Origin: Bodonicaedibacter sp963693005
GTDB taxonomy: Bacteria > Pseudomonadota > Alphaproteobacteria > UBA6184
Assembly (NCBI GenBank): GCA_963693005.1
Contig: OY843726.1
Coordinates: 496,001-560,000, forward strand
Direction of reading: 5' to 3'
Length of the DNA: 64,000 nucleotides
Shown here: positions 1 through 8,908 of the stretch, in pieces
Numbering within the stretch: the first letter of the stretch is position 1
How the letters are laid out: every line of letters begins with the position of its first letter
Notes under the pieces: model-generated
What the model was told of the DNA's origin: nothing
What the model saw: only the letters and a program-made list of their open reading frames with translations
The model's database searches: none
Translations under genes and position numbers: made by a program

Positions 1-1500
1 ATGATACGCACGGGGTGTGACAAAGCTATCATTAGCGCTGCATTTAATATTCAAGAGCGCACCTATATTCACAAAGCTCTATCTGAGCATGGAATTCCAA
101 CTGATGGAAACGAGCTAATAGTTCGACGCATTCTTGTGAAAGACGGGAACAGTCGCTGCTTTTTAAACGATTTCCCAGTTAGTGTATCATTACTAAAGTC
201 TATTACTCCTCATTTAATGGAGATCCATCAACAGTTTGACCGCCTTCTAGATGCCGCATCGCATCGTGATATATTAGATGAATATTCTCAACATACGCCC
301 TTAATACACACAACAAACATAGCTTTTTTAGCTTGGAAAAAAACATACTCCGCTCTAAATACGCTGAAAGAATCCATTGCAGAAACATTAAAAACAAAAG
401 ATTTACTTGAGCTTCAGGTTCAAGAGCTTAACACCTTCGGCCCCAAAGAAAACGAGGAATCTGAACTCTTAGAAATAAGACAACAACTTAAACAAAAAGA
501 TTCACTAGTTAAAACATATACGCTTGTTTCTCACGCCCTCAATAATACACATAGATCTGAACTGCTTAATGCCTTGCGCTCCATCAGCAAACTAGAGGAT
601 GAAACCTCCATTAAAATCTCTTCTGAACTTGATCAAATCTTGTCAAGTATGGCTGAAACTGCCTCACAGGCAGACGATTTTTTACGACAAGTATTGGGCG
701 CTGATGAATCAATAGAGTCTGTAGAGGATCGACTATTTGAATTGCGAAGACTAGCCCGAAAATATGACTCTTTACCTAACGAACTAGTCGCCTGCTTAGA
801 AATATCTAAACAAAAACTATCTGAACTAGAGGATTCAGAAACTGGCATTGACGAACTCACTCAACGTTTAGAGGGGCAAAAATCAGCTTTTCATACCGCA
901 GCAAAAAAACTATCCGAATCACGAAAACGTTACGCAATACAGCTAGACAAAACAATTCATGAAGAACTTGTTCCACTCAAACTTGGGCAAGCAAAGTTTA
1001 CGACTTGCTTTCAAGAAGCACCAGAAACATTGTGGGCAGCAAGAGGTATAGATAAAGTTGAATTCACCGTAGATATGAACAATCAAGGCGAATTCAATCC
1101 TCTTCAAAAGGTTGCCTCTGGTGGCGAGATGTCCCGCTTAATGTTAGCTCTAAAAGTATCTCTTGCACGCTCTACAGATTTAAATCCCGGCCTTGTGTTT
1201 GATGAAGTCGATAGCGGCGTGGGCGGAGATGTTGCTGATGCAGTTGGACAACGGCTACAACGTTTAGCCGAACACCTGCAAGTGCTTGTAATTACACACT
1301 CACCTCAAGTTGCAAGTGCTGGGCATCAACATTGCTTAATTCAAAAGGATACACCTAAATCTGGCACCGTACAGACAAAAGCATCTATCCTTACACAAAC
1401 GCAGCGCATTGATGAAATTGCACGCATGCTTTCAGGCAAAGAGCTCACACCCCAGTCAAAAGCAGCGGCCCGAGTTTTACTTAAAATAAAACAAACCTAA
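1..1500 (+). CDS. recN: DNA repair protein RecN (5' end truncated by window edge)
   Basis: SMC-like ATPase acting in recombinational double-strand break repair in the cytoplasm. The frame is open to base 1. The visible 499 residues align from about residue 54 of a typical ~550-residue RecN, so the Walker A segment lies outside the window and the first ATG is internal. Seen here: a long helical coiled-coil centre (about 100-310), the ABC signature ASGGEMSR (372-379), a Walker B ending in FDEVDSG with D401, and a THSPQVAS switch segment. RecN identity is firm from these motifs and their spacing. uvrC follows 59 bases downstream, so two repair genes sit together. Confidence 0.95.
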   Translation: MIRTGCDKAIISAAFNIQERTYIHKALSEHGIPTDGNELIVRRILVKDGNSRCFLNDFPVSVSLLKSITPHLMEIHQQFDRLLDAASHRDILDEYSQHTPLIHTTNIAFLAWKKTYSALNTLKESIAETLKTKDLLELQVQELNTFGPKENEESELLEIRQQLKQKDSLVKTYTLVSHALNNTHRSELLNALRSISKLEDETSIKISSELDQILSSMAETASQADDFLRQVLGADESIESVEDRLFELRRLARKYDSLPNELVACLEISKQKLSELEDSETGIDELTQRLEGQKSAFHTAAKKLSESRKRYAIQLDKTIHEELVPLKLGQAKFTTCFQEAPETLWAARGIDKVEFTVDMNNQGEFNPLQKVASGGEMSRLMLALKVSLARSTDLNPGLVFDEVDSGVGGDVADAVGQRLQRLAEHLQVLVITHSPQVASAGHQHCLIQKDTPKSGTVQTKASILTQTQRIDEIARMLSGKELTPQSKAAARVLLKIKQT

Positions 1501-1559
1501 CATTGTTTCTATTAGGAAAAAACTTTATCTTAAAATCATTAATATAACGGCTATTTCAC

Positions 1560-3389
1560 ATGAAAAATATTGGCCAACAAACCATTTTAGATGCAGTTAA
1601 AACTCTTCCTGAAAAACCAGGTGTATATCGCATGCTAAGTGAGTCTGAACATGTCCTATATGTAGGAAAGGCAAAAAATTTAAAAAGCCGGGTACGCAGT
1701 TATACGCTAATTGACAAACTCCCCTTGCGCTTACAACGCATGGTCTTTAACACTAGATCTCTAGAAATTATTACAACAAACAGCGAAGTAGCAGCACTTA
1801 TCTTAGAAAGCCAACTTATCAAAAAGCTACAACCACGATACAATATTTTGCTCAAAGACGATAAATCTTTTCCCTACATTTATATTCAAAAAGAACACCG
1901 CTTTCCACAAATGTATAAAAAAAGAGGAGTTAACACCGCCACTGCTCATAGTTTTGGGCCATTTGCTTCTGTAGACTCAGTAGATGAAACATTAATCGCT
2001 TTACAAAAAATATTTAAGCTTCGAAACTGCTCTGATAGTTTCTTTAAAGGTCGTAAGCTCCCATGTTTGCAATACCATATCAAACGATGCTCTGCTCCCT
2101 GTGTTGAAAAAGTAACTCACGAAAAGTATACTGAGCAACAGCTTCATACAATGAACTTTTTAAAAGGAAAAACACAATCCGTACAAACCGAATTGCAAAA
2201 AAAGATGATGGCAGCATCTCAAAGTGAATCATTTGAATTAGCCGCAAATTATCGTGATCAAATCTTAAGTTTGAACAAAATCCAAGCGCACCAACACATT
2301 AACCTGCACTCTACTAAAGACGCAGATGTCATTGCACTTCACCAAGAAAAAGGTTGTGTTGGCTTGCAGGTATTTTTTGTCCGAAACGGATATAACTACG
2401 GCAATCGCTCATACTTTCCTTCCCATATCAAAGATCAAGACACCTCAGAAATTATGCAGCAGTTTATTTTACAATTTTATACTAAGCACTCTCCTCCAAA
2501 ACATATTTTATTATCTCACCCCCCTGCAGAGCAAACTATGATTGAAACCGCTCTTAACTCTCTACACAATACTTCATCTTATTTATCCACGCCTCAACGC
2601 GGAGAAAAACACACCTTTATGCAGCATGCTCTCAACAACGCTCAAATCGCCGTTCAACGAGCCCTAATGGAACAAACTAAACATATAGAACTATTGAGGC
2701 TATTGGGTAAGTTTGTAGGAGCTACACGCCCGCTCAAACGAATAGAAGTCTATGATAATAGCCATATCCAGGGAAAGCATGCCGTAGGGGCATTCATAGT
2801 TGCCAACGAAGATGGATTTGATAAAAAGTCCTATCGAAAATTTACAATAAAAGACTCTCAAGTTATGGGGGACGATTTTGGAATGATGAAAGAGATCTTC
2901 GAGCGCAGATTCAATAAAGTCGAAGAAAAGAGTGGTTGGGAACTACCTGATTTAATTATTATTGATGGAGGTATTGGCCAACTTAATTCTGCCACTAACG
3001 CTCTAAAAAACTATCATTTTTCTTGCCCCCCTATATTAATGGCTGTAGCTAAAGGACCAGACCGAAATGCAGGAAGAGAAAAATTATTGCTACACGGGCA
3101 GTCAAATATTCAGCTAGACTTTAACGATCCATTGCTATTTTTTATTCAGCGACTTCGTGATGAATCTCACCGCTTTGTTATTACTACACACCGCTCAAAA
3201 CGTGACAAATCAATGGTAAACTCCTCTTTAAACGACATCCCTAATATCGGCCCCACCCGAAAAAAAGCTTTGTTACACTATTTTGGATCTGTTAAACCTA
3301 TAAAAACCGCAACTCTAGAAGAGCTATCCCAAGTCCGAGGAATCAGTCCTAAAGTTGCAAAAGTAATATATGATTTTTTTAACAGTTAG
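1560..3389 (+). CDS. uvrC: UvrABC excinuclease subunit C
   Basis: UvrC makes both incisions around a bulky lesion in nucleotide excision repair. The 609-residue protein has the normal length and order: an N-terminal GIY-YIG nuclease (PGVYRM near residue 20, YVGKAKNLKSRV after it), a UVR domain around 200-235 that contacts UvrB, the RNase H-like second nuclease with YDNSHIQG and IIIDGGIGQL, and a C-terminal helix-hairpin-helix pair (IPNIGPTRKKALL and QVRGISPKVA). pgsA starts six bases after the stop, so the two are probably cotranscribed. No anomaly seen. Confidence 0.97.
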   Translation: MKNIGQQTILDAVKTLPEKPGVYRMLSESEHVLYVGKAKNLKSRVRSYTLIDKLPLRLQRMVFNTRSLEIITTNSEVAALILESQLIKKLQPRYNILLKDDKSFPYIYIQKEHRFPQMYKKRGVNTATAHSFGPFASVDSVDETLIALQKIFKLRNCSDSFFKGRKLPCLQYHIKRCSAPCVEKVTHEKYTEQQLHTMNFLKGKTQSVQTELQKKMMAASQSESFELAANYRDQILSLNKIQAHQHINLHSTKDADVIALHQEKGCVGLQVFFVRNGYNYGNRSYFPSHIKDQDTSEIMQQFILQFYTKHSPPKHILLSHPPAEQTMIETALNSLHNTSSYLSTPQRGEKHTFMQHALNNAQIAVQRALMEQTKHIELLRLLGKFVGATRPLKRIEVYDNSHIQGKHAVGAFIVANEDGFDKKSYRKFTIKDSQVMGDDFGMMKEIFERRFNKVEEKSGWELPDLIIIDGGIGQLNSATNALKNYHFSCPPILMAVAKGPDRNAGREKLLLHGQSNIQLDFNDPLLFFIQRLRDESHRFVITTHRSKRDKSMVNSSLNDIPNIGPTRKKALLHYFGSVKPIKTATLEELSQVRGISPKVAKVIYDFFNS

Positions 3390-3394
3390 AACTT

Positions 3395-3961
3395 ATGATC
3401 TATACAGCACCTAACCTTTTAACTCTTTGTAGAATTTTAATCATTCCTGGCATTGTCATTAGCCTATACATGGAGTCAACCTGGGGCAATTGGATTGCTT
3501 TTTCACTATACACCGCCGCCTGCATTACCGATTTCTTTGACGGATACATTGCTAGGGTTACACATCAAATTTCACCTATAGGGAAATTCTTAGATCCTAT
3601 CGCCGATAAATTACTAGTTAGCACCGTGTTAATCAGTGCCGTCGGCCTCTCTCGCCTTACTTACTGGCATTTAATTCCGGTCATTGCAATTGTTTGCCGC
3701 GAAATATTTATTTCTGGACTTAGAGAGTTTTTAGCAGATTATCACATCAACATGCCTGTCAGCTCAATGGGCAAGTGGAAAACAACCTTTCAAATGTTTT
3801 CTCTTGGATTCTTAATCACCTACCCCTCCACACCATCTGAATGGCATATTCACACGATCGGTGTGTCTACGCTTTGGGTTTCTGCGATATTAACAATATG
3901 GTCTGGAATTACATACATGTCCGTGGCCATTCGCCATGCAACGGCTATAGATAAAACATAA
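3395..3961 (+). CDS. pgsA: CDP-diacylglycerol-glycerol-3-phosphate 3-phosphatidyltransferase
   Basis: Inner-membrane enzyme that makes phosphatidylglycerol phosphate, the committed step to PG and cardiolipin. The 188-residue protein carries the CDP-alcohol phosphotransferase signature D-G-x2-A-R-x8-G-x3-D-x3-D (DFFDGYIAR through FLDPIADK) after the first membrane helix, with several further hydrophobic helices. Length is typical. It follows uvrC by five bases, the common uvrC-pgsA order in proteobacteria. Its last 17 bases overlap the tail of the convergent outer-membrane protein gene. Confidence 0.95.
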   Translation: MIYTAPNLLTLCRILIIPGIVISLYMESTWGNWIAFSLYTAACITDFFDGYIARVTHQISPIGKFLDPIADKLLVSTVLISAVGLSRLTYWHLIPVIAIVCREIFISGLREFLADYHINMPVSSMGKWKTTFQMFSLGFLITYPSTPSEWHIHTIGVSTLWVSAILTIWSGITYMSVAIRHATAIDKT

Positions 3962-4541
3962 TACCCAGGTTTATCGTCACAAAATCAGACTCGAATTTCA
4001 AGTTCTGAACATCTTTTAATTCAAAGCACTGCCCAGAAATATAAACTCCTTCTAAACGCAGCACAGTTCCCATTGCAAGAGAGTACTCTATGCCAGCTCC
4101 CACCATAGATGACCACCCAGAGTGTGATTCAGACATTAAATTTCTAACTACTTCCTTTACCTTGGATGTATTTGTTTGCGTCCCGAAAACACCATACACT
4201 AAAATGTTTTCAGAGGGGCACACTCCTGCTCGAACATAACCTCCAAACTGAAAACTATTCTCTAAAAAATTTCCTTCTTTTTCTTGATCCTGAGCTAAAA
4301 AATTGTACTCACAAAAACCTTCAACTCCCAAAAAAACAATATCTGCTAAAGTTTTTCCAACTCCTAAATAAGCCTTCCCATTAGCACCCCACTGTTTCAA
4401 GGTGTCAGCAAGGTTTCCGCCCTTAAGCGAGGCTATATTACCTCCAATACTAGCTCCACCTGATATTCCATTAAACTTTGCAGCAACTGACCCCAAGTGC
4501 AGCACGGCCCAAAAACCTATAAGCATAAAAAATCTACTCAT
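3945..4541 (-). CDS. Predicted small outer-membrane beta-barrel protein, coupled to feoB
   Basis: I do not recognise the family. The start is the ATG at 4541, whose A is also the last base of the feoB TGA stop (TGATG), a classical coupling arrangement; a longer frame upstream runs inside feoB and is rejected. The 198-residue product begins with a hydrophobic signal peptide (about 1-20, cleavage after VAA), has alternating amphipathic strands with many Gly and aromatic residues, and ends in FYL, as outer-membrane barrels often do. Coupling to feoB suggests expression with iron uptake, but no iron-binding feature is visible. Its 3' end overlaps the end of pgsA on the other strand. Confidence 0.7.
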   Translation of the reverse strand: MSRFFMLIGFWAVLHLGSVAAKFNGISGGASIGGNIASLKGGNLADTLKQWGANGKAYLGVGKTLADIVFLGVEGFCEYNFLAQDQEKEGNFLENSFQFGGYVRAGVCPSENILVYGVFGTQTNTSKVKEVVRNLMSESHSGWSSMVGAGIEYSLAMGTVLRLEGVYISGQCFELKDVQNLKFESDFVTINLGIMFYL

Positions 4542-6289
4542 CAAAAAACTCCCTTTAGTAATTGATACACACAAACCGATGCAATATATGCCAATCCATT
4601 CATAAGCGCAAACTGAGCTAGAGCAATCCTCCAAGACCCTGACTCTTTTGCCATAACTACTGAGGTCGAGCTACACTGCAGGGCAATCATAAAAAACATT
4701 AATAACGCTATTACTGTAGCTCCTGAAAATAGTTTAGTACCATCTGATCTCTCTATATCTTGAAAACTGGTAAAAACACTTTTCCCATTGAAGTTAGACA
4801 ACTCTTGGCCCAGCAACATAGTTAAAGAAGGTACGAACACTTCTCTAGCAGCAAAACTTGCCAATACTGACGTACCCACTCTCCAGTCTGCACCCATAGG
4901 TTGAAAAACTGGATCTAAGAACTTTCCAACCTTAGCAACATAACTATTTGAAAGAGTTGATGGTGAAGATTGTTTATCCAACGGAAAAGAGGTTACTCCC
5001 CAAATTATAAAACTCATGGTAAAAATCAAAACCCCAGCTTCTCGAAAAAATGACTTCAGCCTAACGAAAGCCATTCTTACAACTTGAAAAATACGCGGGG
5101 GCTGATAAGGAGGAATCTCCATAATTAAAGATGAAGATACATCATCAGGCACAATTTTAGAAATAACTGCAGCTGCCAGCAATCCCAAAAGTAGGCTTAA
5201 AAAATAACAAATAGAAAAAACAATCCCACCCAAAACTGGTCTCTGATAAAACAAAAAAGACACACACATTGCTAACATGGGCACTCGAGCAGAACATACT
5301 AAAAAGGGAATTGCTATCATTGTTAACAATCGCTCCCTTTTGGATTCAATAGTTCTCGTTAACAAGATAGCTGGAACTGCACAACTAAACCCTGATAAAA
5401 TAGAAACAAACGACCTACCACTTAACCCAAATCGTTGAAATAACACATCAAAAATGACTACTAGCCTGGCCAGATAACCACTTTCTTGAATAAAGAAAAT
5501 CACAAAGAATAACATAAATATTTGCGGCGAAAACATCAAAAGAGTGCCTAAACCTAAGATCATCCCCGAGAGCAGGGACACCCACATATTCGGACTCAAA
5601 TAACCCAAATTTTGCAAAACAGAATCCATAGTGTATTCAATTAGGTTACTTATAGGTGTGGCAATATAAAACACGCTATTAAAAAGAACAAGCAGCATTA
5701 ATAACGCAAAAACACCTCCCCAAATTGGATGCAACAACACGGCGTCTAACCTAGCTACTTCTTCAAAAGATAAACTCTTTTCTTTTTTTACAGTAATAGC
5801 AGGGGCATGATTCAAATTTTTCAATGCATACAAAAGAATTTTCAAGCTTAGTGGATCATTGGCATTCACAAATGGAACAGCATATTCTTTATTTAACACT
5901 TCTAAATTAACAGACGAGCTCTCAGTATGGGTACAAAAAACTACACTTGGCTTTCCAAGTTTTAACACTTCTAGCATTAAAGATTTTCTGTGGTCAAAAA
6001 ACCGAACATCAACAACATATATTAATTTTGCATGTTCATTTTTTGCTACAACGTTTAAGAGCTCTTGAGTTTCTAATGAGTCATCAAAAAGTCCATAAAC
6101 CCCAGGAGTATCAACAATCATAGTATCTATTGAGCCCAAACGCTCTTGCAAACGTCCTTTATGCGAAACTACTGTTGACCCAGGGTAATTCATTACCTCT
6201 TTTAACTGGCCAGTTAGCTCGTTAAACAGTGACGTTTTTCCTGAGTTAGGAGCACCTACTAAAACCCAAGTTAACTGATCTTTAGACAT
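4541..6289 (-). CDS. feoB: Ferrous iron transporter FeoB, short form
   Basis: Inner-membrane Fe2+ importer with an N-terminal GTPase. Visible: P-loop GAPNSGKT (12-19), G2 Thr in YPGST (about 39), G3 DTPG (60-63), then a polytopic membrane part with both Gate motifs, GFSCAVP and CSARVP. Odd features: at 582 residues it is far shorter than the ~770-residue E. coli type; where the G4 (N/T)KxD motif belongs (about 119-123) the sequence is CTHTE; and only a few tens of residues separate the G domain from the first membrane helix, so the helical GDI domain is essentially missing. feoA lies upstream with a 19-base overlap, and an outer-membrane protein gene is coupled downstream. Confidence 0.93.
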   Translation of the reverse strand: MSKDQLTWVLVGAPNSGKTSLFNELTGQLKEVMNYPGSTVVSHKGRLQERLGSIDTMIVDTPGVYGLFDDSLETQELLNVVAKNEHAKLIYVVDVRFFDHRKSLMLEVLKLGKPSVVFCTHTESSSVNLEVLNKEYAVPFVNANDPLSLKILLYALKNLNHAPAITVKKEKSLSFEEVARLDAVLLHPIWGGVFALLMLLVLFNSVFYIATPISNLIEYTMDSVLQNLGYLSPNMWVSLLSGMILGLGTLLMFSPQIFMLFFVIFFIQESGYLARLVVIFDVLFQRFGLSGRSFVSILSGFSCAVPAILLTRTIESKRERLLTMIAIPFLVCSARVPMLAMCVSFLFYQRPVLGGIVFSICYFLSLLLGLLAAAVISKIVPDDVSSSLIMEIPPYQPPRIFQVVRMAFVRLKSFFREAGVLIFTMSFIIWGVTSFPLDKQSSPSTLSNSYVAKVGKFLDPVFQPMGADWRVGTSVLASFAAREVFVPSLTMLLGQELSNFNGKSVFTSFQDIERSDGTKLFSGATVIALLMFFMIALQCSSTSVVMAKESGSWRIALAQFALMNGLAYIASVCVYQLLKGVF

Positions 6290-6501
6290 TCAAACTCTTC
6301 TTTTCTCAACGCAATACGGCGGCCTTGTATCTCTATAATAACTGGACCACCAAATGGTTGCGTCATTACAATGGAAAACGCAGCATCGGGCATTATGCCC
6401 ATACTATAAAATCGTTTTTTGATTTTAGATTTTACCTCTAAAACTCGATAAACACGCTGAGATACCATTTCCGCACCACTAAAGTTTATATTTAAAATCA
6501 A
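6271..6501 (-). CDS. feoA: FeoA-family protein (ferrous iron transport accessory)
   Basis: Small cytoplasmic SH3-like protein that works with FeoB. The 76 residues match the family: a Leu/Ile-rich N-terminal strand, a short turn with SMGIMPD (the usual LGxxxG position), and a strand pair ending in GGPVIIEIQGRRIALR. The start is either the ATG at 6501 or an internal ATG 11 residues later (MVSQRV), closer to the usual family start. Its 3' end overlaps feoB by 19 bases, as in a coupled feoAB operon. No convincing Fur box could be read upstream. Confidence 0.85.
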   Translation of the reverse strand: MILNINFSGAEMVSQRVYRVLEVKSKIKKRFYSMGIMPDAAFSIVMTQPFGGPVIIEIQGRRIALRKEEFECLKIS

Positions 6502-6607
6502 TAGAACGATGAATATATATCACAATAACAGCTTTTTCTAGCCTTGTAAAAAATCTGACTTAATACCTCAACGGCACATTATCTAACGCCTTAGAATTAA
6601 AGTTTTC

Positions 6608-6640
6608 TTGACAATCCTTCTATAAACTACTAACTATTAT
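6608..6640 (+). promoter_or_regulatory. Candidate promoter for tRNA-Arg and rpsU
   Basis: A perfect -35 hexamer TTGACA (6608-6613) is followed by the AT-rich block TAACTATTAT (6631-6640), which could hold a weak -10. The predicted start would lie a few bases before the tRNA-Arg 5' end at 6654. The -10 match is poor, so the exact element is uncertain. Confidence 0.45.
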
Positions 6641-6653
6641 CCCATGGTTTTTT

Positions 6654-6730
6654 GCACCCTTAGCTCAGTTGGATAGAGCACCAGCCTTCTAAGCTGATGG
6701 TCGCAGGTTCGAATCCTGCAGGGTGCGCCA
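6654..6730 (+). tRNA. tRNA-Arg (anticodon TCT)
   Basis: Complete 77-base cloverleaf. The acceptor stem GCACCCT pairs with AGGGTGC, the discriminator is G and the CCA end is encoded. The D arm has GCTC/GAGC, the anticodon loop CTTCTAA gives TCT (reads AGA), and the T loop is TTCGAAT. rpsU follows 28 bases later. Confidence 0.97.
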
Positions 6731-6758
6731 AATTTTTTATGAAAGGGGGTGAAGATCA

Positions 6759-6962
6759 ATGGAAGTTTTAGTTCGTGATAACAATGTTGAACAAGCGTTA
6801 AGAGCTTTGAAAAAAAAGCTACAACGTGAGGGCGTATTTCGTGAAATGAAAATGCGCAAAGCTTTCGAAAAACCCTGTGAACGACGTAAGCGTGAAGGCG
6901 CAGAGTCTGCTCGTCGTGTTCGTAAATTAATGCGAAAACGCTTAGAACGTGAAGGTTTCTAG
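6759..6962 (+). CDS. rpsU: 30S ribosomal protein S21
   Basis: Small-subunit protein that helps base-pair the mRNA Shine-Dalgarno with 16S rRNA. The 67-residue, very basic product begins MEVLVRDNNVEQALRALKKK and has the Arg/Lys-rich helices and family length expected. A strong ribosome-binding site (GAAAGGGGG) lies at about 6741. It follows tRNA-Arg and ends in a clear intrinsic terminator, so tRNA-Arg and rpsU probably share one short transcript. Confidence 0.97.
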   Translation: MEVLVRDNNVEQALRALKKKLQREGVFREMKMRKAFEKPCERRKREGAESARRVRKLMRKRLEREGF

Positions 6963-6987
6963 TTTTTTTATCTAAAAACTAGTCTAA

Positions 6988-7008
6988 CCCGCTTCGGCGG
7001 GTTTTTTT
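6988..7008 (+). terminator. Intrinsic terminator after rpsU
   Basis: CCCGC (6988-6992), a TTCG tetraloop and GCGGG (6997-7001) form a tight GC hairpin followed by seven T. This is a textbook Rho-independent terminator 25 bases after the rpsU stop. Confidence 0.93.
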
Positions 7009-7114
7009 ACTCCTAAATTACTTTTTATTTTGTGTTTTGATTCTTGCCTATCGGCTATAGACGGTGTATCTTTCTGGAAAAAGTTTAATCTTAATTTTAG
7101 GATAATATATCGTT

Positions 7115-8905
7115 ATGTATACCTACCGCACACATACGTGTAATGAGTTGCGAACCGAACAAGTCGGATCTAAAGTAAAACTATCCGGATGGGTGAATCG
7201 CAAACGCGACCACAGCAATCTTATTTTTCTTGATTTGCGAGACCACTATGGCGTTACACAGTGCGTAATCAATCGAGAAAGTAAGTGTATAGCTATTGCG
7301 GATGACATACCACTTGAAAGCGTTATCTCTGTATCTGGGGTATTGTTAGCAAGAGATCAAGAAGCAATAAACTCAAAACTACCAACCGGAAATGTTGAGC
7401 TTCAAGTTGAAGAAATAACTGTTTTATCAGAAGCTTCTGCACTTCCTTTTCAAATTAACTTAGATAAAGATTGCCCAGAAGAGTCTCGCTTAAAGTATCG
7501 CTTCTTAGATCTTCGGCGTGAAAAAATGCACAAAAATATAGTTTTGCGCAGCGAAATCATTTCTAGCATCCGCAAGCGTATGACAGACATGGGATTCTTA
7601 GAATATCAAACTCCCATTTTAACTGCATCCTCACCTGAAGGAGCTAGAGACTTTTTGGTACCCAGCAGGTTGCATCCTGGTCAATTTTACGCTCTACCAC
7701 AAGCGCCCCAACAGTTCAAACAACTTCTAATGGTTGCTGGGTTTGATCGTTATTTTCAAATAGCCCCCTGCTTTAGAGATGAAGATGCGCGAGCAGACAG
7801 ATCCCCCGGTGAATTTTACCAACTCGATCTTGAAATGTCTTTTGTTACACAAGAGGATGTTTTTGCTGTGTTGGAAAAGCTACTTCAAGGTATTTTTGAT
7901 GAGTTTTCAAATGGGAGAGAAGTTACTCCAGCCCCCTTCCCTCGAATTCCGTTTGATGAAGCAATGAACTTATATGGCTCTGACAAACCCGATCTCCGAA
8001 ATCCATTAATTATACATGATGTCGACGAGGTGTTTAGAGAGTCTGATTTTAGCTTGTTTGCAAAAGCTATAGAGGGTGGAAAAGTCGTAAAAGCTATACC
8101 CGTTCCAAATGTTGCAAATCAACCTCGCCGATTCTTTGACAAATTAAATGAAATGGTCAGAGATGCTGGGGGTGGAGGGTTAGGTTATATACTTTTGGAT
8201 AGTGGAGAAGCAAAAGGCCCTGTAGCTAAATTCTTGAGCGGAGAACGCTTAGCAAAACTACAAAGCATCACCGGAGCAACTGATGGGTACGGAGTGTTTT
8301 TCGTCTGCGACAAAAAAGCGGCTGCGCAAAAAATGGCTGGAATAGTGCGAACACGTATCGCCGAAGATTTGGAATTAATTGAACAAAATATATTTAAGTT
8401 CTGCTGGATCGTTGACTTTCCAATGTATGAACGTGACGAAACAACCGGTAAAATAGATTTCTCACACAATCCATTTTCAATGCCTCAAGGCGGATTAGCT
8501 GCCTTAGAAAACGATAACCCCCTCGACGTCAAAGCCTACCAGTACGATATCGTATGTAATGGCGTAGAACTCTCTAGTGGTGCTATTCGTAACCATCTAC
8601 CCGAAGTAATGTACAAAGCCTTTGAAATTGCTGGATACTCAAAACAAGAAGTAGAAAATGAATTCGGAGGAATGTTACGCGCGTTTAAATTTGGGGCTCC
8701 CCCTCATGGTGGCTCAGCTCCTGGTGTGGATCGTATTGTTATGTTACTAGCTGACGAGCCTAATATTCGTGAAGTAGTAGCATTCCCTCTAAATCAACAA
8801 GCGCAAGATCTTTTAATGCAAGCCCCATCTCAGGTTAGTGAAGATCATTTGAAGGAGCTTCATTTGCAGATAAAGCTTCCTCCTCAAAAAGTAGAGAAAG
8901 CATAG
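7115..8905 (+). CDS. aspS: Aspartyl-tRNA synthetase
   Basis: Class II aminoacyl-tRNA synthetase of the bacterial type. The 596-residue protein has an N-terminal OB-fold anticodon domain (about 1-105), motif 2 in CFRDEDARADRSPGEFYQLD (near 220-240), the GAD insertion in the middle (about 285-420), and motif 3 with GAPPHGGSAPGVDRIVMLL near 530. Most alphaproteobacteria lack AsnRS and use a non-discriminating AspRS with GatCAB; whether this one does cannot be settled here. ileS begins three bases after the stop. Confidence 0.97.
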   Translation: MYTYRTHTCNELRTEQVGSKVKLSGWVNRKRDHSNLIFLDLRDHYGVTQCVINRESKCIAIADDIPLESVISVSGVLLARDQEAINSKLPTGNVELQVEEITVLSEASALPFQINLDKDCPEESRLKYRFLDLRREKMHKNIVLRSEIISSIRKRMTDMGFLEYQTPILTASSPEGARDFLVPSRLHPGQFYALPQAPQQFKQLLMVAGFDRYFQIAPCFRDEDARADRSPGEFYQLDLEMSFVTQEDVFAVLEKLLQGIFDEFSNGREVTPAPFPRIPFDEAMNLYGSDKPDLRNPLIIHDVDEVFRESDFSLFAKAIEGGKVVKAIPVPNVANQPRRFFDKLNEMVRDAGGGGLGYILLDSGEAKGPVAKFLSGERLAKLQSITGATDGYGVFFVCDKKAAAQKMAGIVRTRIAEDLELIEQNIFKFCWIVDFPMYERDETTGKIDFSHNPFSMPQGGLAALENDNPLDVKAYQYDIVCNGVELSSGAIRNHLPEVMYKAFEIAGYSKQEVENEFGGMLRAFKFGAPPHGGSAPGVDRIVMLLADEPNIREVVAFPLNQQAQDLLMQAPSQVSEDHLKELHLQIKLPPQKVEKA

Positions 8906-8908
8906 CCA

